Shown in pieces: positions 51,899 through 61,444 of a DNA stretch of 64,000 bases. Under the pieces are notes generated by a model. That model searched no databases, was not told the origin of the DNA, and was given only the letters and a program-made list of their open reading frames with translations. The position numbers and the translations under genes are program-made. The stretch is from Streptomyces dangxiongensis (GTDB taxonomy: Bacteria; Actinomycetota; Actinomycetes; Streptomycetales; Streptomycetaceae), in NCBI RefSeq assembly GCF_003675325.1, contig NZ_CP033073.1, positions 372,001-436,000 on the forward strand, in the 5' to 3' direction. Positions within the stretch are counted from its first letter, which is position 1. Each line of letters begins with the position of its first letter.

Positions 51899-54800
51899 TC
51901 AGGTCAGTTCGGCGAGGAGGTCGCCGCCCTCGACCTGCTGGATGCGGTTGATGGCCAGGCGGGACACCCGGCCGGCCTTCGGGGCGGTGATCGTGGCCTC
52001 CATCTTCATCGCCTCGATGGTGGCGATCGTGGCACCGGCCGCCACCTCGTCGCCCTCGGTGACCGCGAGGGTCACCACGCCGGCGAAGGGCGCCGCGACA
52101 TGGCCGGGGTCACCGCGGTCGGCCTTCTCCGTCACCGGGATGTCGGAGGCGGCGGCCCGGTCGCGGACCTGGATGGGCCGGAGCTGGCCGTTGAGCGTGG
52201 ACATCACGGTCCGCAGACCGCGCTCGTCGGCCTCGCCGACCGCCTGCAGCTCGATCAGCAGCCGGACGCCGGGCTCCAGGTCGACGGCGTACTCCTTGCC
52301 CGGGCGCAGGCCGTAGAAGAACGCCTTGCTGTCCAGCACGCTGGTGTCGCCGAAGGTCTGGCGGTGCGTGTCGAACTCACGGGTCGGGCCGGGGAACAGC
52401 AGCCGGTTGAGGGTGGCCCGGCGGTCCTTGGCCAGCCCGTCGCGGTCCTCGGCGGACAGCTCGGGGACGGGCTTGGACGCGGCCCGGCCCTGGAGCGCCT
52501 TGGTGCGGAACGGCTCCGGCCAGCCGCCGGGCGGGGTGCCCAGCTCGCCGCGGAGGAAGCCGATCACCGAGTCGGGGATGTCGAACCGGTCGGGGGTCGC
52601 CTCGAAGGCATCCGGGGAGACGCCGGCGCCGACCAGGTGCAGGGCCAGGTCGCCGACCACCTTGGAGGACGGGGTGACCTTGACCAGCCGGCCGAGGATG
52701 CGGTCGGCGGCGGCGTACATCGCCTCGATGTCCTCGAAGCGGTCGCCGAGGCCGAGGGCGACGGCCTGGGTGCGCAGGTTGGAGAGCTGGCCGCCGGGGA
52801 TCTCGTGGTGGTAGACACGGCCGGTCGGCGAGGCCAGACCCGCCTCGAAGGGGGCGTAGATCTTGCGGACGCCCTCCCAGTACGGCTCCAGGTCGCCGAC
52901 GGCCTGGAGGTCCAGGCCGGTGGGCCGCTCGGAGTGGTCGGTGGCGGCGACGATCGCGGACAGCGACGGCTGCGAGGTCGTACCGGCCATGGAGGCCACC
53001 GCCCCGTCCACCGCGTCGGCGCCCGCCTGGATCGCGGCGAGGTAGGTGGCGAGCTGGCCGCCCGCGGTGTCGTGGGTGTGCAGGTGCACCGGCAGGTCGA
53101 ACTCCCGGCGCAGCGCCGAGACCAGCTTGGCGGCGGCGGGGGCGCGCAGCAGGCCGGCCATGTCCTTGACGGCGAGGATGTGCGCGCCGGCGTCGACGAT
53201 CTGCTCGGCGAGGCGCAGGTAGTAGTCGAGGGTGTAGAGCCGCTCGGCCGGGTCGTTGAGGTCCGCGGTGTAGCAGAGGGCGACCTCGGCGATCGCCGTG
53301 CCCGTCTCCCGTACGGCCTCGATGGCGGGACGCATCTGGCCGACGTCGTTGAGGGCGTCGAAGATGCGGAAGATGTCGATGCCGGTGGCGGCGGCCTCCT
53401 GTACGAAGGCGTCGGTCACCTCGGTCGGGTACGGGGTGTAGCCGACGGTGTTGCGCCCGCGCAGCAGCATCTGGAGGCAGATGTTGGGGACGGCCTCGCG
53501 CAGGGCGGCCAGCCGCTCCCAGGGGTCCTCGGCGAGGAAGCGCAGCGCGACGTCGTAGGTGGCGCCGCCCCAGCACTCCAGGGAGAGCAGCTCGGGCAGG
53601 GTGCGGGCGACGGCCGGGGCGACGGCGAGGAGGTCCTTCGTTCGCACCCGGGTGGCGAGCAGGGACTGGTGGGCGTCGCGGAAGGTGGTGTCGGTGACGC
53701 CGATCGTCGGCGACTGCCGCAGGTGCCGGGCGAAGCCCTCGGGGCCGAGTTCCACCAGGCGCTGCCGCGATCCGGCGGGCGGCTCGCCCGCGGGCAGCGC
53801 CGGCAGCTTGGTCAGCGGGTCGAGCACGTCGGGCCGGGCGCCGTGCGGCTTGTTGACGGTGACGTCGGCGAGGTAGGTGAGCAGCTTGGTGCCGCGGTCG
53901 GCGGAGGAGCGGGACGTCAGGAGGTGCGGGCGCTCCTCGATGAAGGAGGTGGTGACCCGGCCCGCCCGGAAGTCGGGGTCGTCCAGGACGGCCTGGAGGA
54001 AGGGGATGTTGGTGGCCACGCCCCGGATGCGGAACTCGGCGACCGCGCGCCGGGCCCGGCCGATCGCGGCCTGGAAGTCCCGGCCCCGGCAGGTGAGCTT
54101 GACCAGCATCGAGTCGAAGTGCGCGCTGATCTCCGTACCGGCGTGGGTGGTGCCGCCGTCGAGCCGGATGCCGGAGCCGCCCGGCGAGCGGTAGGCGCTG
54201 ATCCGGCCGGTGTCGGGGCGGAAGCCGTTGGCGGGGTCCTCGGTGGTGATGCGGCACTGGAGGGCGGCGCCGCGCAGGGTGACGGTGTCCTGGGCGAGGC
54301 CGAGGTCGGCGAGGGTCTCGCCGGCGGCGATCCGGAGCTGGGCCTGGACCAGGTCGACGTCGGTGACCTCCTCGGTCACGGTGTGCTCGACCTGGATGCG
54401 CGGGTTCATCTCGATGAAGACGTGGTTGCCGTCGCGGTCGAGGAGGAACTCCACGGTGCCGGCGTTGCGGTAGCCGATCTCGCGGGCGAAGCGTACGGCG
54501 TCGGCGCAGATCCGGTCGCGCAGGCCCGGGTCCAGGTTGGGCGCGGGGGCCAGCTCGATGACCTTCTGGTGGCGACGCTGCACCGAGCAGTCCCGCTCGT
54601 ACAGGTGGATGACCTCGCCCTCGCCGTCGGCGAGGATCTGCACCTCGATGTGGCGCGGGTCGACGACGGCCTTCTCCAGGAACACCGTCGGGTCGCCGAA
54701 CGCGGAGGCGGCCTCGCGGGAGGCGGCCTCGATGGACTCGCGCAGTTGGGCCGGCTCCGCGACGCGGCGCATGCCGCGTCCGCCGCCGCCCGCGACCGCC

Positions 54801-55273
54801 TTGACGAAGACGGGGAAGCCGACCTCATCGGCGGCGCGCACCAGTTCGTCCACGTCGGTGGAGGGTGCGGAGGAGCCGAGTACGGGCACTCCGGCGGCGC
54901 GGGCGGCGGCGACCGCGCGGGCCTTGTTGCCGGTCAGCTCCAGCGTGGCCGCGTCCGGGCCGACGAACGTGATGCCCGCCTCCTCGCAGGCGCGGGCCAG
55001 TTCGGGGTTCTCGGACAGGAAGCCGTATCCCGGGTAGACGGCGTCGGCGCCGGCCCGGCGGGCGGCGGCCACGATCTCCTCCACGGAGAGGTAGGCCCGT
55101 ACGGGGTGCCCGGGCTCGCCGATCTCGTACGCCTCGTCGGCCTTCAGCCGGTGCAGTGAGTTGCGGTCCTCGTGCGGGAAGACGGCGACGGTGCGCGCGC
55201 CCAGTTCGTAGCCCGCCCGGAACGCGCGGATCGCGATCTCTCCACGGTTGGCGACCAGCACCTTGCGGAACAT
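51899..55273 (-). CDS. pyc: pyruvate carboxylase
   Basis: A full-length 1124-residue single-chain pyruvate carboxylase: biotin carboxylase (about 1-450; KAVAGGGGRGMR ATP loop, MNPRIQVEHTVTEEV), carboxyltransferase (about 530-830; TTFRDAHQSLLATR, ECWGGATYD, the metal-site HLHTHDTAG), PC tetramerisation region, and C-terminal biotinyl domain with EAMKMEA (Lys1090). It carboxylates pyruvate to oxaloacetate for anaplerosis. The gene stands alone and is a core metabolic gene among accessory neighbours. Confidence 0.97.
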   Translation of the reverse strand: MFRKVLVANRGEIAIRAFRAGYELGARTVAVFPHEDRNSLHRLKADEAYEIGEPGHPVRAYLSVEEIVAAARRAGADAVYPGYGFLSENPELARACEEAGITFVGPDAATLELTGNKARAVAAARAAGVPVLGSSAPSTDVDELVRAADEVGFPVFVKAVAGGGGRGMRRVAEPAQLRESIEAASREAASAFGDPTVFLEKAVVDPRHIEVQILADGEGEVIHLYERDCSVQRRHQKVIELAPAPNLDPGLRDRICADAVRFAREIGYRNAGTVEFLLDRDGNHVFIEMNPRIQVEHTVTEEVTDVDLVQAQLRIAAGETLADLGLAQDTVTLRGAALQCRITTEDPANGFRPDTGRISAYRSPGGSGIRLDGGTTHAGTEISAHFDSMLVKLTCRGRDFQAAIGRARRAVAEFRIRGVATNIPFLQAVLDDPDFRAGRVTTSFIEERPHLLTSRSSADRGTKLLTYLADVTVNKPHGARPDVLDPLTKLPALPAGEPPAGSRQRLVELGPEGFARHLRQSPTIGVTDTTFRDAHQSLLATRVRTKDLLAVAPAVARTLPELLSLECWGGATYDVALRFLAEDPWERLAALREAVPNICLQMLLRGRNTVGYTPYPTEVTDAFVQEAAATGIDIFRIFDALNDVGQMRPAIEAVRETGTAIAEVALCYTADLNDPAERLYTLDYYLRLAEQIVDAGAHILAVKDMAGLLRAPAAAKLVSALRREFDLPVHLHTHDTAGGQLATYLAAIQAGADAVDGAVASMAGTTSQPSLSAIVAATDHSERPTGLDLQAVGDLEPYWEGVRKIYAPFEAGLASPTGRVYHHEIPGGQLSNLRTQAVALGLGDRFEDIEAMYAAADRILGRLVKVTPSSKVVGDLALHLVGAGVSPDAFEATPDRFDIPDSVIGFLRGELGTPPGGWPEPFRTKALQGRAASKPVPELSAEDRDGLAKDRRATLNRLLFPGPTREFDTHRQTFGDTSVLDSKAFFYGLRPGKEYAVDLEPGVRLLIELQAVGEADERGLRTVMSTLNGQLRPIQVRDRAAASDIPVTEKADRGDPGHVAAPFAGVVTLAVTEGDEVAAGATIATIEAMKMEATITAPKAGRVSRLAINRIQQVEGGDLLAELT

Positions 55274-55496
55274 CCTGGATTCCCTTCAGCTGCCTGCCGG
55301 CGACGAACACCCTGGTGTCGGCCACGCCTGCCGTATCTCGCGGCCACCCTAGGGGGTGTCCGCGCGGGTCGAGGTGCGAAAACCGTCACATCGACGGGGT
55401 GGGCGACGCCACACGGGCGCGCCGCCTCGCCCCGCCGGGGGCGGTCACCACATCACCAGTACAGCAGCCTGCGGCCCGGTACAGCAGCCGCGGGCC

Positions 55497-56498
55497 CTAG
55501 CGATCGAGGAACGGCGCGTGAACCTTCGGCCGGGCGGCTCCGGGGCGGTCGGCGGTGGCGGGCGGGGATACGGGGGCCGGCACGGGGCGGGTCGGCGCGG
55601 GGCCGGGTGCGGTATCCGGGCTGGGGCTCGGCGCGGGGACGGAGCCGGGGCGCGGCGCGGGGACGGGGGCCGGGGTGGCGGTGCGGCCGGGAGTCGGGGC
55701 GGCGGTGCGGGCGAGAAAGGGGGCGGGGGCCGTCGGGGGCCGGGTGGGCGGGTGAGCGGTTCGCCACGCGGGCGGCCAGGACCGTACGGCGGCGCGCAGC
55801 CGCTCGCCGCGGCCGTGCAGGAGCCCCAGGACGATCGCCCCGCCCACCGCGACCAGGTGCTCCCGGCCGGCCAGGTTGGGTACGGCGATGGACTCCCACA
55901 CCATCGAGCCGCCGGTCATCGTGAACACCACCGGCGCGCGCCGGATCACCGCGAGATAGGTGAACAGGCCCACGACGGCCGCGGACGGCCCGGTGTCGAG
56001 GACGTGCCCGGCCTCGGGCGGCAGTCCGAACCCCCACCAGCCCGGCCCCAGCGCGATCATCAGGCGGGCGGTGAGCGTGCCGGCCAGGGTGGTGGCGTAG
56101 GCGATCGCGAGGGTCCGGGCCCGGCCGAGGGTCAGTTCGGCCCAGGCGAAGGCGAGGAAGAGCTGGGTGATGCCCGCCCACACCGGCAGATCGAGGGCGG
56201 GGACGTACAGCGACACGGGAGTGCGTGCCAGGGACAGCCACAGCGGCAGGTCGGCCTCGACGCCGCCGAGCCACCGCACCCACATCGCCCCGGTGGGGTG
56301 CTGGGCGATGTCGTGGAAGAAGACGACACCGAACGCGGCGACGAACGCCAGCAGCAGCCCGGACAGTCCGCGCCGCACGAGCTGCCGCACGGGATCGACG
56401 ACGATGGCCCGCCACTCGCCCCGCAGCGTGCGCCCGGTGAACCGGGCGAGCCGCACGAGCGGCCGGTGGGGCCGCCCGGCGTGCGGTTCAGTGGTCAT
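55497..56498 (-). CDS. rhomboid-like membrane protein with Pro/Ala-rich tail
   Basis: A 333-residue protein with about six membrane helices (about 45-235). The DTGPSAAVVGLF segment sits where rhomboids carry their GxSG nucleophile and is followed by helices typical of this fold, but a catalytic His is not obvious, so it may be an inactive rhomboid relative. The last 90 residues are a low-complexity Pro/Ala/Thr tail ending HAPFLDR, which explains the repetitive DNA at 55,510-55,750. It lies upstream of pyc on the same strand. Confidence 0.72.
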   Translation of the reverse strand: MTTEPHAGRPHRPLVRLARFTGRTLRGEWRAIVVDPVRQLVRRGLSGLLLAFVAAFGVVFFHDIAQHPTGAMWVRWLGGVEADLPLWLSLARTPVSLYVPALDLPVWAGITQLFLAFAWAELTLGRARTLAIAYATTLAGTLTARLMIALGPGWWGFGLPPEAGHVLDTGPSAAVVGLFTYLAVIRRAPVVFTMTGGSMVWESIAVPNLAGREHLVAVGGAIVLGLLHGRGERLRAAVRSWPPAWRTAHPPTRPPTAPAPFLARTAAPTPGRTATPAPVPAPRPGSVPAPSPSPDTAPGPAPTRPVPAPVSPPATADRPGAARPKVHAPFLDR

Positions 56499-56965
56499 GA
56501 GGCACGGCAGCCCATCGCCTTCGCTTCCCCCGTCATCTCCATCGCCCCTTTCACCTCGCTCCCGGTGGTCCGGCGGGGCGAGGCGTTTGTCCGTCCTGCG
56601 TCCGTTTCAGGCGTCATCGTAAAGGTGTACGGATCTCCCCCGGCCGACCCGCCCCTCCCGTGTACCCCCGTAGCCCCGGGGGTCGGCCTATGACAGTTCA
56701 GTGGCGGGGCGGGCGTCAAGAACCGCCGCGGGCGCGACCCGGGCGGGCGGCCGGAACGCATCCGAGTCGTCCCGTTCCCGCTGAACACACGTCTATGACC
56801 GTCCAGTTCCCGGAACAGACAAGGAACCTTTCTGTTTCGATCACGAATTCTCGTATAGTGACCGCCAGTTCACCACCGGTGTCACCACGCACCAGCCGCA
56901 CGCCTCCCGACCGCACGTCTCCCAGCCCCACTGCCCGCATCTGCCGCGAGGACCAGACCGGACCG
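56499..56965. other. 467-bp divergent region upstream of the conservon
   Basis: Contains the likely promoters of the rhomboid-like gene and the cvn operon. An AT-rich island (56,800-56,860) includes TATAGT at 56854-56859. No operator or repeat was recognised. Confidence 0.45.
56854..56859 (+). promoter_or_regulatory. likely -10 element for the cvn operon
   Basis: TATAGT, in an AT-rich patch unusual for this genome, lies about 106 bp before the cvnA start. A clear -35 box is not visible (CTGTTT at 17 bp spacing is the best). Confidence 0.45.
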
Positions 56966-58741
56966 ATGACCGCGCCCAGCCATCCCGGCGAACGACCTTC
57001 CCTCCGCACGTTCGTGTCCGCCCTCGCCCTGACGGGAGTGCTGTCGGCGCTCGTGGTCTGCACGGCCGTGGCGGTGGCTCCCGGCTCGGTGCGCACCCCG
57101 CTCGCCTGGGGCGCCGGCACGGCGGCGGTCCTGCTCAGCGCGGCGGTGGCCACGGCCGCGCACGCCCTGCGGACCGCGCGGAACGCCCGGCGCAGGCTGG
57201 AGAACGCCACCCAGGACATCGGTCGACTGCTCCAGCAGCAGGCCCGCACGACCGAGGAGGCGCGCCAGGAACAGCAGCGCCTCATCGACGAACTCGGCCG
57301 GCAGCGGACCGAATTCACGGAGTCGTTCGCGGCCGAACGCGCACGCCGGGAGGAGGAGGCCGCGCGCGAGCTGGACCGGCTCGGGCAGGACAACGCCCGG
57401 CTGTCGAAGGAGCTGGACCGGGCCCGCCGGGAGCGGGCCGCCGCGGTCTCCGCGACCTCCAACGCCGCCGCGCGGATGCAGGCGCTCGCCACGGCCACGC
57501 TCGCCGACCTGCGGGCGATGGAGGAACGGCACACCGGCGAGGACGTACTCGCCGACCTGCTCCAGCTCGATCACCGTACCGCGCAGGCCGGCCGGCTCGC
57601 CGACTCCATCGCCGTCCTCACCGGGGCCCGGTCGGGCCGGCGGTGGGCGCGGCCGATCGGGATGGAGTCCATCCTGCGCGGCGCGATGGGCCGGATCGCC
57701 GGGTACCGGCGGGTGCGGGTGCACTCGACCAGCGAGGCCGCCGTCGCCGGGCACGCCGCCGAGGGCGTGATGCACGCCCTCGCCGAACTGCTCGACAACG
57801 CTGCGAACTTCTCGCCGCCCAACGCGGAGGTCCATGTCTACGTGGAGGAGGTGCCGGCCGGCGCCATCGTCTCCGTGGAGGACAGCGGGCTGGTGATGGG
57901 CGAGGTGCAGCTACGCCGCGCCGAGCGGGCGGTCTCCGGTGACGTCTCGGAGCTGGGCGGTCTGACCGGTACACGGCTGGGGCTTGCCGTGGTCGGCCGG
58001 CTGGCCCGCAAACACGGCCTGAAAGTGTCGTTCCGGCCGTCGGCGCGGGGCGGCACGGGCGTGCTGCTGCTCATCCCGCAGGACATCCTCACCGGCCCCG
58101 CCCCGGCCGGACCGGCCACACCGGCCGCCCCCGCCGCTCCGACCCCGCGCCCGCAGAACGGCCCGCCTGTGCGGGCACAGGCGCCGGCCGCCGTGGACGC
58201 CTCCCCGGTCCACGAGCCCGCCGTACCGCCGCAGGAGGGCCCGGCCGGGCTGCCCAGACGGCGCCGGGGACGTACGCTCGCCGAGGCGGAACGCGCCCGG
58301 TCCGCGCACGGCGCCGCCGGAGCCCGCAGCGCACCGGGCGCCGAGGAGGGCAGGACCCGTGCCGCCCGCTTCAGCAGCTTCCGCCAGGCGGTACGGCCGT
58401 CCGCACCCGGCACCCACCGTCCCGGCCCCGCCCCGGCCGCCCCCGCGCCCACACCCGCGGACCGGGCCCCCGCACGGGACGGGGGCACCGAGGACCCGCC
58501 CCAGGACCACCACACCCCCACCCCCGCACCGGACGACCACACCACCGCGCCGGCCGGCCACGTCCCGTCCCAGGCCCAGGGCCACCACACCGCCGCCCCC
58601 GCGCCGGCCGACCCCGCCGCACTCCCGGTCCAGGACCACCACGCCTCCGGCTCCGCGCAGGGCACCGCCGGTCCGGGCTCCCCCACCACCTCCTCCCATC
58701 AGCACCAGCACCAGCACCCGGAAGGCGACTCCACCTCATGA
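56966..58741 (+). CDS. cvnA: CvnA-type sensor histidine-kinase-like protein
   Basis: Start placed at ATG 56966, giving 591 residues. Two hydrophobic segments (about 14-65) are followed by a long Arg/Glu-rich coiled coil (about 70-170), an H-box-like region (DLLQLDHRTAQAGRLADSIAVLTG), and a GHKL ATPase domain (ELLDNAANFSP, VSVEDSGLVM). The last 210 residues are Pro-rich and disordered. It is the membrane anchor of a conservon, which with CvnB, C and D forms a complex resembling eukaryotic G-protein-coupled systems. The stop overlaps the cvnB start (ATGA). Confidence 0.88.
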   Translation: MTAPSHPGERPSLRTFVSALALTGVLSALVVCTAVAVAPGSVRTPLAWGAGTAAVLLSAAVATAAHALRTARNARRRLENATQDIGRLLQQQARTTEEARQEQQRLIDELGRQRTEFTESFAAERARREEEAARELDRLGQDNARLSKELDRARRERAAAVSATSNAAARMQALATATLADLRAMEERHTGEDVLADLLQLDHRTAQAGRLADSIAVLTGARSGRRWARPIGMESILRGAMGRIAGYRRVRVHSTSEAAVAGHAAEGVMHALAELLDNAANFSPPNAEVHVYVEEVPAGAIVSVEDSGLVMGEVQLRRAERAVSGDVSELGGLTGTRLGLAVVGRLARKHGLKVSFRPSARGGTGVLLLIPQDILTGPAPAGPATPAAPAAPTPRPQNGPPVRAQAPAAVDASPVHEPAVPPQEGPAGLPRRRRGRTLAEAERARSAHGAAGARSAPGAEEGRTRAARFSSFRQAVRPSAPGTHRPGPAPAAPAPTPADRAPARDGGTEDPPQDHHTPTPAPDDHTTAPAGHVPSQAQGHHTAAPAPADPAALPVQDHHASGSAQGTAGPGSPTTSSHQHQHQHPEGDSTS

Positions 58742-59146
58742 CCGGCCCGACCACCCGCCGACGACAAGCTCACCTGGCTCCTGGAAGGCCTGCTGGAGAG
58801 GACCCCGGGTGCCCGGCACGCGCTCGTGCTGTCCCGGGACGGGCTGAAGCTGTGCCGTACGCCGGAGCTGAGTGTCGACCAGGCCGACCAGCTCGCCGCG
58901 ATCGCGGCCGGCATCCAGTCGCTGTCGCACGGCGCGTCCGTGGAGTTCGGCGACGGAAGCGGGGGCGTGCGCTCCGCGATGGCGGAGTTCTACGGCGGGG
59001 TGCTGTTCATCGTGGAGGCGGGTGCGGGCGCCCATCTGGCCGTGATCTCCGCGGAGGACGCGGACGCCGGGGTCGTCGGCCACAACATGAGCGAACTGGT
59101 CGAGCAGCTCGGCGCCTACCTGACCGCTCCGCCCCGTACCTCATGA
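58738..59146 (+). CDS. cvnB: CvnB roadblock/LC7-domain protein, frame interrupted near its start
   Basis: The ATG at 58738 overlaps the cvnA stop as in other conservons, but after MTGPTT the frame is wrong. The expected CvnB sequence (DDKLTWLLEGLLERTPGARHALVLSRDG onward) is in the next register from 58757 and runs to 59146. One extra C in the CCC at 58754-58756, or two missing bases, accounts for this. The remaining roadblock domain is well conserved (LSVDQADQLAAIAAGIQSLS, GVLFIVEAGAGAHLAVIS). Without the shift the protein would have about 135 residues. Translation of the rest alone could start only at a codon such as GTG 58823, losing the first helix. Confidence 0.8.
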
Positions 59147-59505
59147 GCCGTCCGGGCATGAACCGGCCGGGCCGGGACGACGCCCCCGACCGGTTGTACA
59201 CCCTCACCCAGGGACGCAGCGGAACCGGCTCCGACACCCCCTTCGACCTGGTCACCCTCGTGGTCGCCGAGTCGGAGCCGGTGGCCGGCATGCAGTCGGA
59301 GCACGTGGCGATCCTGAAGCTGACCCGGTCCCCCACCTCGGTGGTGGAGATCGCCGCCGAGCTGCGGCTGCCCGTGAGCATCACCCGGGTGCTGTTGTGC
59401 GACCTGCTCGCGGCGGGCCGCGTCAGCGCACGTCATCCGCAACGGCCGGCCATAACCGACCCCGACATCCTGGAGCAGGTGCTCGTTGGACTCCGCAACC
59501 TCTGA
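59143..59505 (+). CDS. cvnC: CvnC, DUF742 protein
   Basis: A 120-residue DUF742 protein starting at ATG 59143, overlapping the cvnB stop (ATGA). A variable N-terminus is followed by RLYTLTQGRS, FDLVTLVV, and a winged-helix-like part (QSEHVAILKLTRSPTSVVEIAAELRLPVSITRVLLCDLLAAGRV). It is the third conservon component and bridges CvnA/B and the GTPase CvnD. The 3' end overlaps cvnD by 20 bp. Confidence 0.92.
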   Translation: MSRPGMNRPGRDDAPDRLYTLTQGRSGTGSDTPFDLVTLVVAESEPVAGMQSEHVAILKLTRSPTSVVEIAAELRLPVSITRVLLCDLLAAGRVSARHPQRPAITDPDILEQVLVGLRNL

Positions 59506-60112
59506 CGCCCGCACCCCGTTGGGTGCCTCCGCCGACCAGGGTTTCAAGATCGTGGTCGTGGGCGGTTTCGGCGTCGGCAAGACCACGCTGGTCCGCTCGG
59601 TCAGCGAGATCCGTCCCCTCACCACGGAGGAGACGATGACCCAGGCCGGTGAGGCGGTGGACGACATCCGCCAGGTGCGCGGCAAGTCCGCCACCACGGT
59701 CGCCTTCGACTTCGGCCGGATCACCCTGGACGCGCGCAACGTGCTGTACCTGTTCGGCGCGCCGGGCCAGGAGCGGTTCTGGTTCCTGTGGGACCGGTTG
59801 TTCTCCGGCACACTCGGTGCGGTCGTGCTGGTGGACACCCGCCGCATCGACGACTCCTGGTACGCGATCGACCGGCTGGAGCAGCACGGCACGCCGTTCA
59901 TCGTGGCCTGCAACGACTTCGGCGGCCCGGTCCACGCCGGCGACGACGTCCGCGAGGCCCTCGACCTGGACCCACGCGTGCCGCTGGTCGACTGCGACGC
60001 CCGTTCCCGGGAGTCGGGCAAGCAGGTGCTGATCACCCTGGTGCAGCACGTGAAGAACCGGTACGCCGACCCGTCCGCGTGGACGGGCCTGCCCCGACAG
60101 GAGTTCGTGTGA
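59486..60112 (+). CDS. cvnD: CvnD, small Ras-like GTPase
   Basis: A 208-residue GTPase starting at TTG 59486 inside the cvnC end. The P-loop GGFGVGKTT, the switch region TVAFDFGRI with LFGAPGQERF (G3), and CNDFGG as the G4-like motif (Asn-Asp where NKxD is usual) are all visible. It is the output GTPase of the conservon and is expected to control development or secondary metabolism through the complex. Its stop overlaps the P450 start (GTGA). Confidence 0.93.
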   Translation: MDSATSDARTPLGASADQGFKIVVVGGFGVGKTTLVRSVSEIRPLTTEETMTQAGEAVDDIRQVRGKSATTVAFDFGRITLDARNVLYLFGAPGQERFWFLWDRLFSGTLGAVVLVDTRRIDDSWYAIDRLEQHGTPFIVACNDFGGPVHAGDDVREALDLDPRVPLVDCDARSRESGKQVLITLVQHVKNRYADPSAWTGLPRQEFV

Positions 60113-61320
60113 CCACCCCCGATGCCGTCCCGCTCAGCGGACCCCGGTTCCAGACCGAACCCGCCCGTCTGTACCGGGAGATGCGGCGCGACCACGGCGC
60201 CGTCGTACCGGTGCTGCTCGACGGCGACATACCGGCCTGGCTCGTCCTCGGATACCGGGAACTGCACCAGGTCACCGGTGATCCGGCGCTGTTCAGCCGG
60301 GACTCGGACCTGTGGAACCAGTGGGACAACATCCCCGCGGACTGGCCGCTGCTGCCGATGATCGGCCGCAGACAGCCGTCGATCCTCTACACCGTCGGCG
60401 AACGGCACCGGCAGCGCGCGGCGATGGTCGGCAACGCCTTGGAGGCGGTCGACCCGTCCGAACTGCGGCAGCACGCCGAGCGGTTCGCGGATGAGCTGAT
60501 CGACGCGCTGTGCGCCGAGGGCGAGGCCGATCTGGTCGCGCAGTACGCGATGCTGCTGCCGGTGCGGGTCCTGGCCCGGCTGTACGGCTTCCCCGACGAG
60601 GACGGCCCCGGGCTGGTCACCGCCCTGAACGACATGATCGACGGGCGGGAGCGGGCCCTGGCGGGGCAGGCCCATCTGGCCTCCTCCATGGGCCGGTTGC
60701 TCGCGGACCGCGCGAAGGAGCCCGCCGACGACGTGGTCTCCCGGATGCTCGCCGACGACAGCGGGTTCAGCGGCGACGAGATCATGCAGGACCTGATGGT
60801 GATGATGGCGGCCGGCCACCAGCCGACCGCCGACTGGATCGGCAACTCGCTGCGGCTGATGCTCACCGACGACCGGTTCGCCGCCTCGCTGTTCGGCGGG
60901 CGGCACAGCGTCGCCGAGGCGATGAACGAGGTGCTGTGGGAGGACACGCCCACACAGAACGTGGCGGGCCGCTGGGCCGCCCGGGACACACACCTCGGCG
61001 GCCTGCGGATCCGGGCCGGTGATCTGCTGCTGCTCGGCCTCCAGGGCGCCAACTCCGATCCGCAGGTGCGGACCGACGCCTCCGCGCTGACCGGCGGCAA
61101 CAACGCGCACTTCTCCTTCGGCCACGGCGAGCACCGCTGCCCGTTCCCCGCGCAGGAGATCGCCGAGGTGATCGCGCGGACCGGCATCGAGGTGGTCCTG
61201 GACCGGCTGCCGGACATCGACCTGGCGGTGCCCGCCGAGTCCCTCACCCGTCGGCCCTCGCCCTGGCTGGGAGGCCTGACCAGGCTGCCCGTCCGGTTCA
61301 CCCCCGTACCCGCCCTGTGA
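60109..61320 (+). CDS. cytochrome P450 of the CYP157 type lacking the ExxR motif
   Basis: A 403-residue P450 from GTG 60109. The haem ligand is Cys344 in FSFGHGEHRCPF, and the I-helix reads AAGHQPTADW. The K-helix reads NEVLWEDTP (Glu274 to Trp277), with no Arg, so the otherwise near-universal ExxR pair is absent. CYP157 enzymes are known to lack it and to sit in conservon operons beside a CYP154, exactly as here. Substrate and redox partners are unknown. Translational coupling to cvnD suggests joint function. Confidence 0.9.
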   Translation: MTTPDAVPLSGPRFQTEPARLYREMRRDHGAVVPVLLDGDIPAWLVLGYRELHQVTGDPALFSRDSDLWNQWDNIPADWPLLPMIGRRQPSILYTVGERHRQRAAMVGNALEAVDPSELRQHAERFADELIDALCAEGEADLVAQYAMLLPVRVLARLYGFPDEDGPGLVTALNDMIDGRERALAGQAHLASSMGRLLADRAKEPADDVVSRMLADDSGFSGDEIMQDLMVMMAAGHQPTADWIGNSLRLMLTDDRFAASLFGGRHSVAEAMNEVLWEDTPTQNVAGRWAARDTHLGGLRIRAGDLLLLGLQGANSDPQVRTDASALTGGNNAHFSFGHGEHRCPFPAQEIAEVIARTGIEVVLDRLPDIDLAVPAESLTRRPSPWLGGLTRLPVRFTPVPAL

Positions 61321-61351
61321 TCCTGCGCCGTACCCGCCCTGTGATCCCGCG
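61304..61351. repeat. 24-bp tandem duplication across the P450 stop codon
   Basis: CCGTACCCGCCCTGTGATCC plus TGCG (61304-61327) is followed directly by a second copy (61328-61351) with one mismatch. The first copy carries the gene's last codons and TGA; the second is a non-coding echo. Confidence 0.85.
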
Positions 61352-61444
61352 CCGCCTCGGCCGGCCCGCTGTTCCACGGGGGGTCCGGGGCTCGCCCCGG
61401 GGACCGGCGCAGTACCCCGACCCCGCCCTGGGAGGCACGTCACG

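Noticed and set aside
51545..55159. 1204-codon plus-strand frame across pyc
   Set aside because: Shadow of pyruvate carboxylase for the same reasons.
55510..55755. GGGGC-rich repeats as an intergenic array
   Set aside because: They encode the Pro/Ala tail of the rhomboid-like protein and keep its frame.
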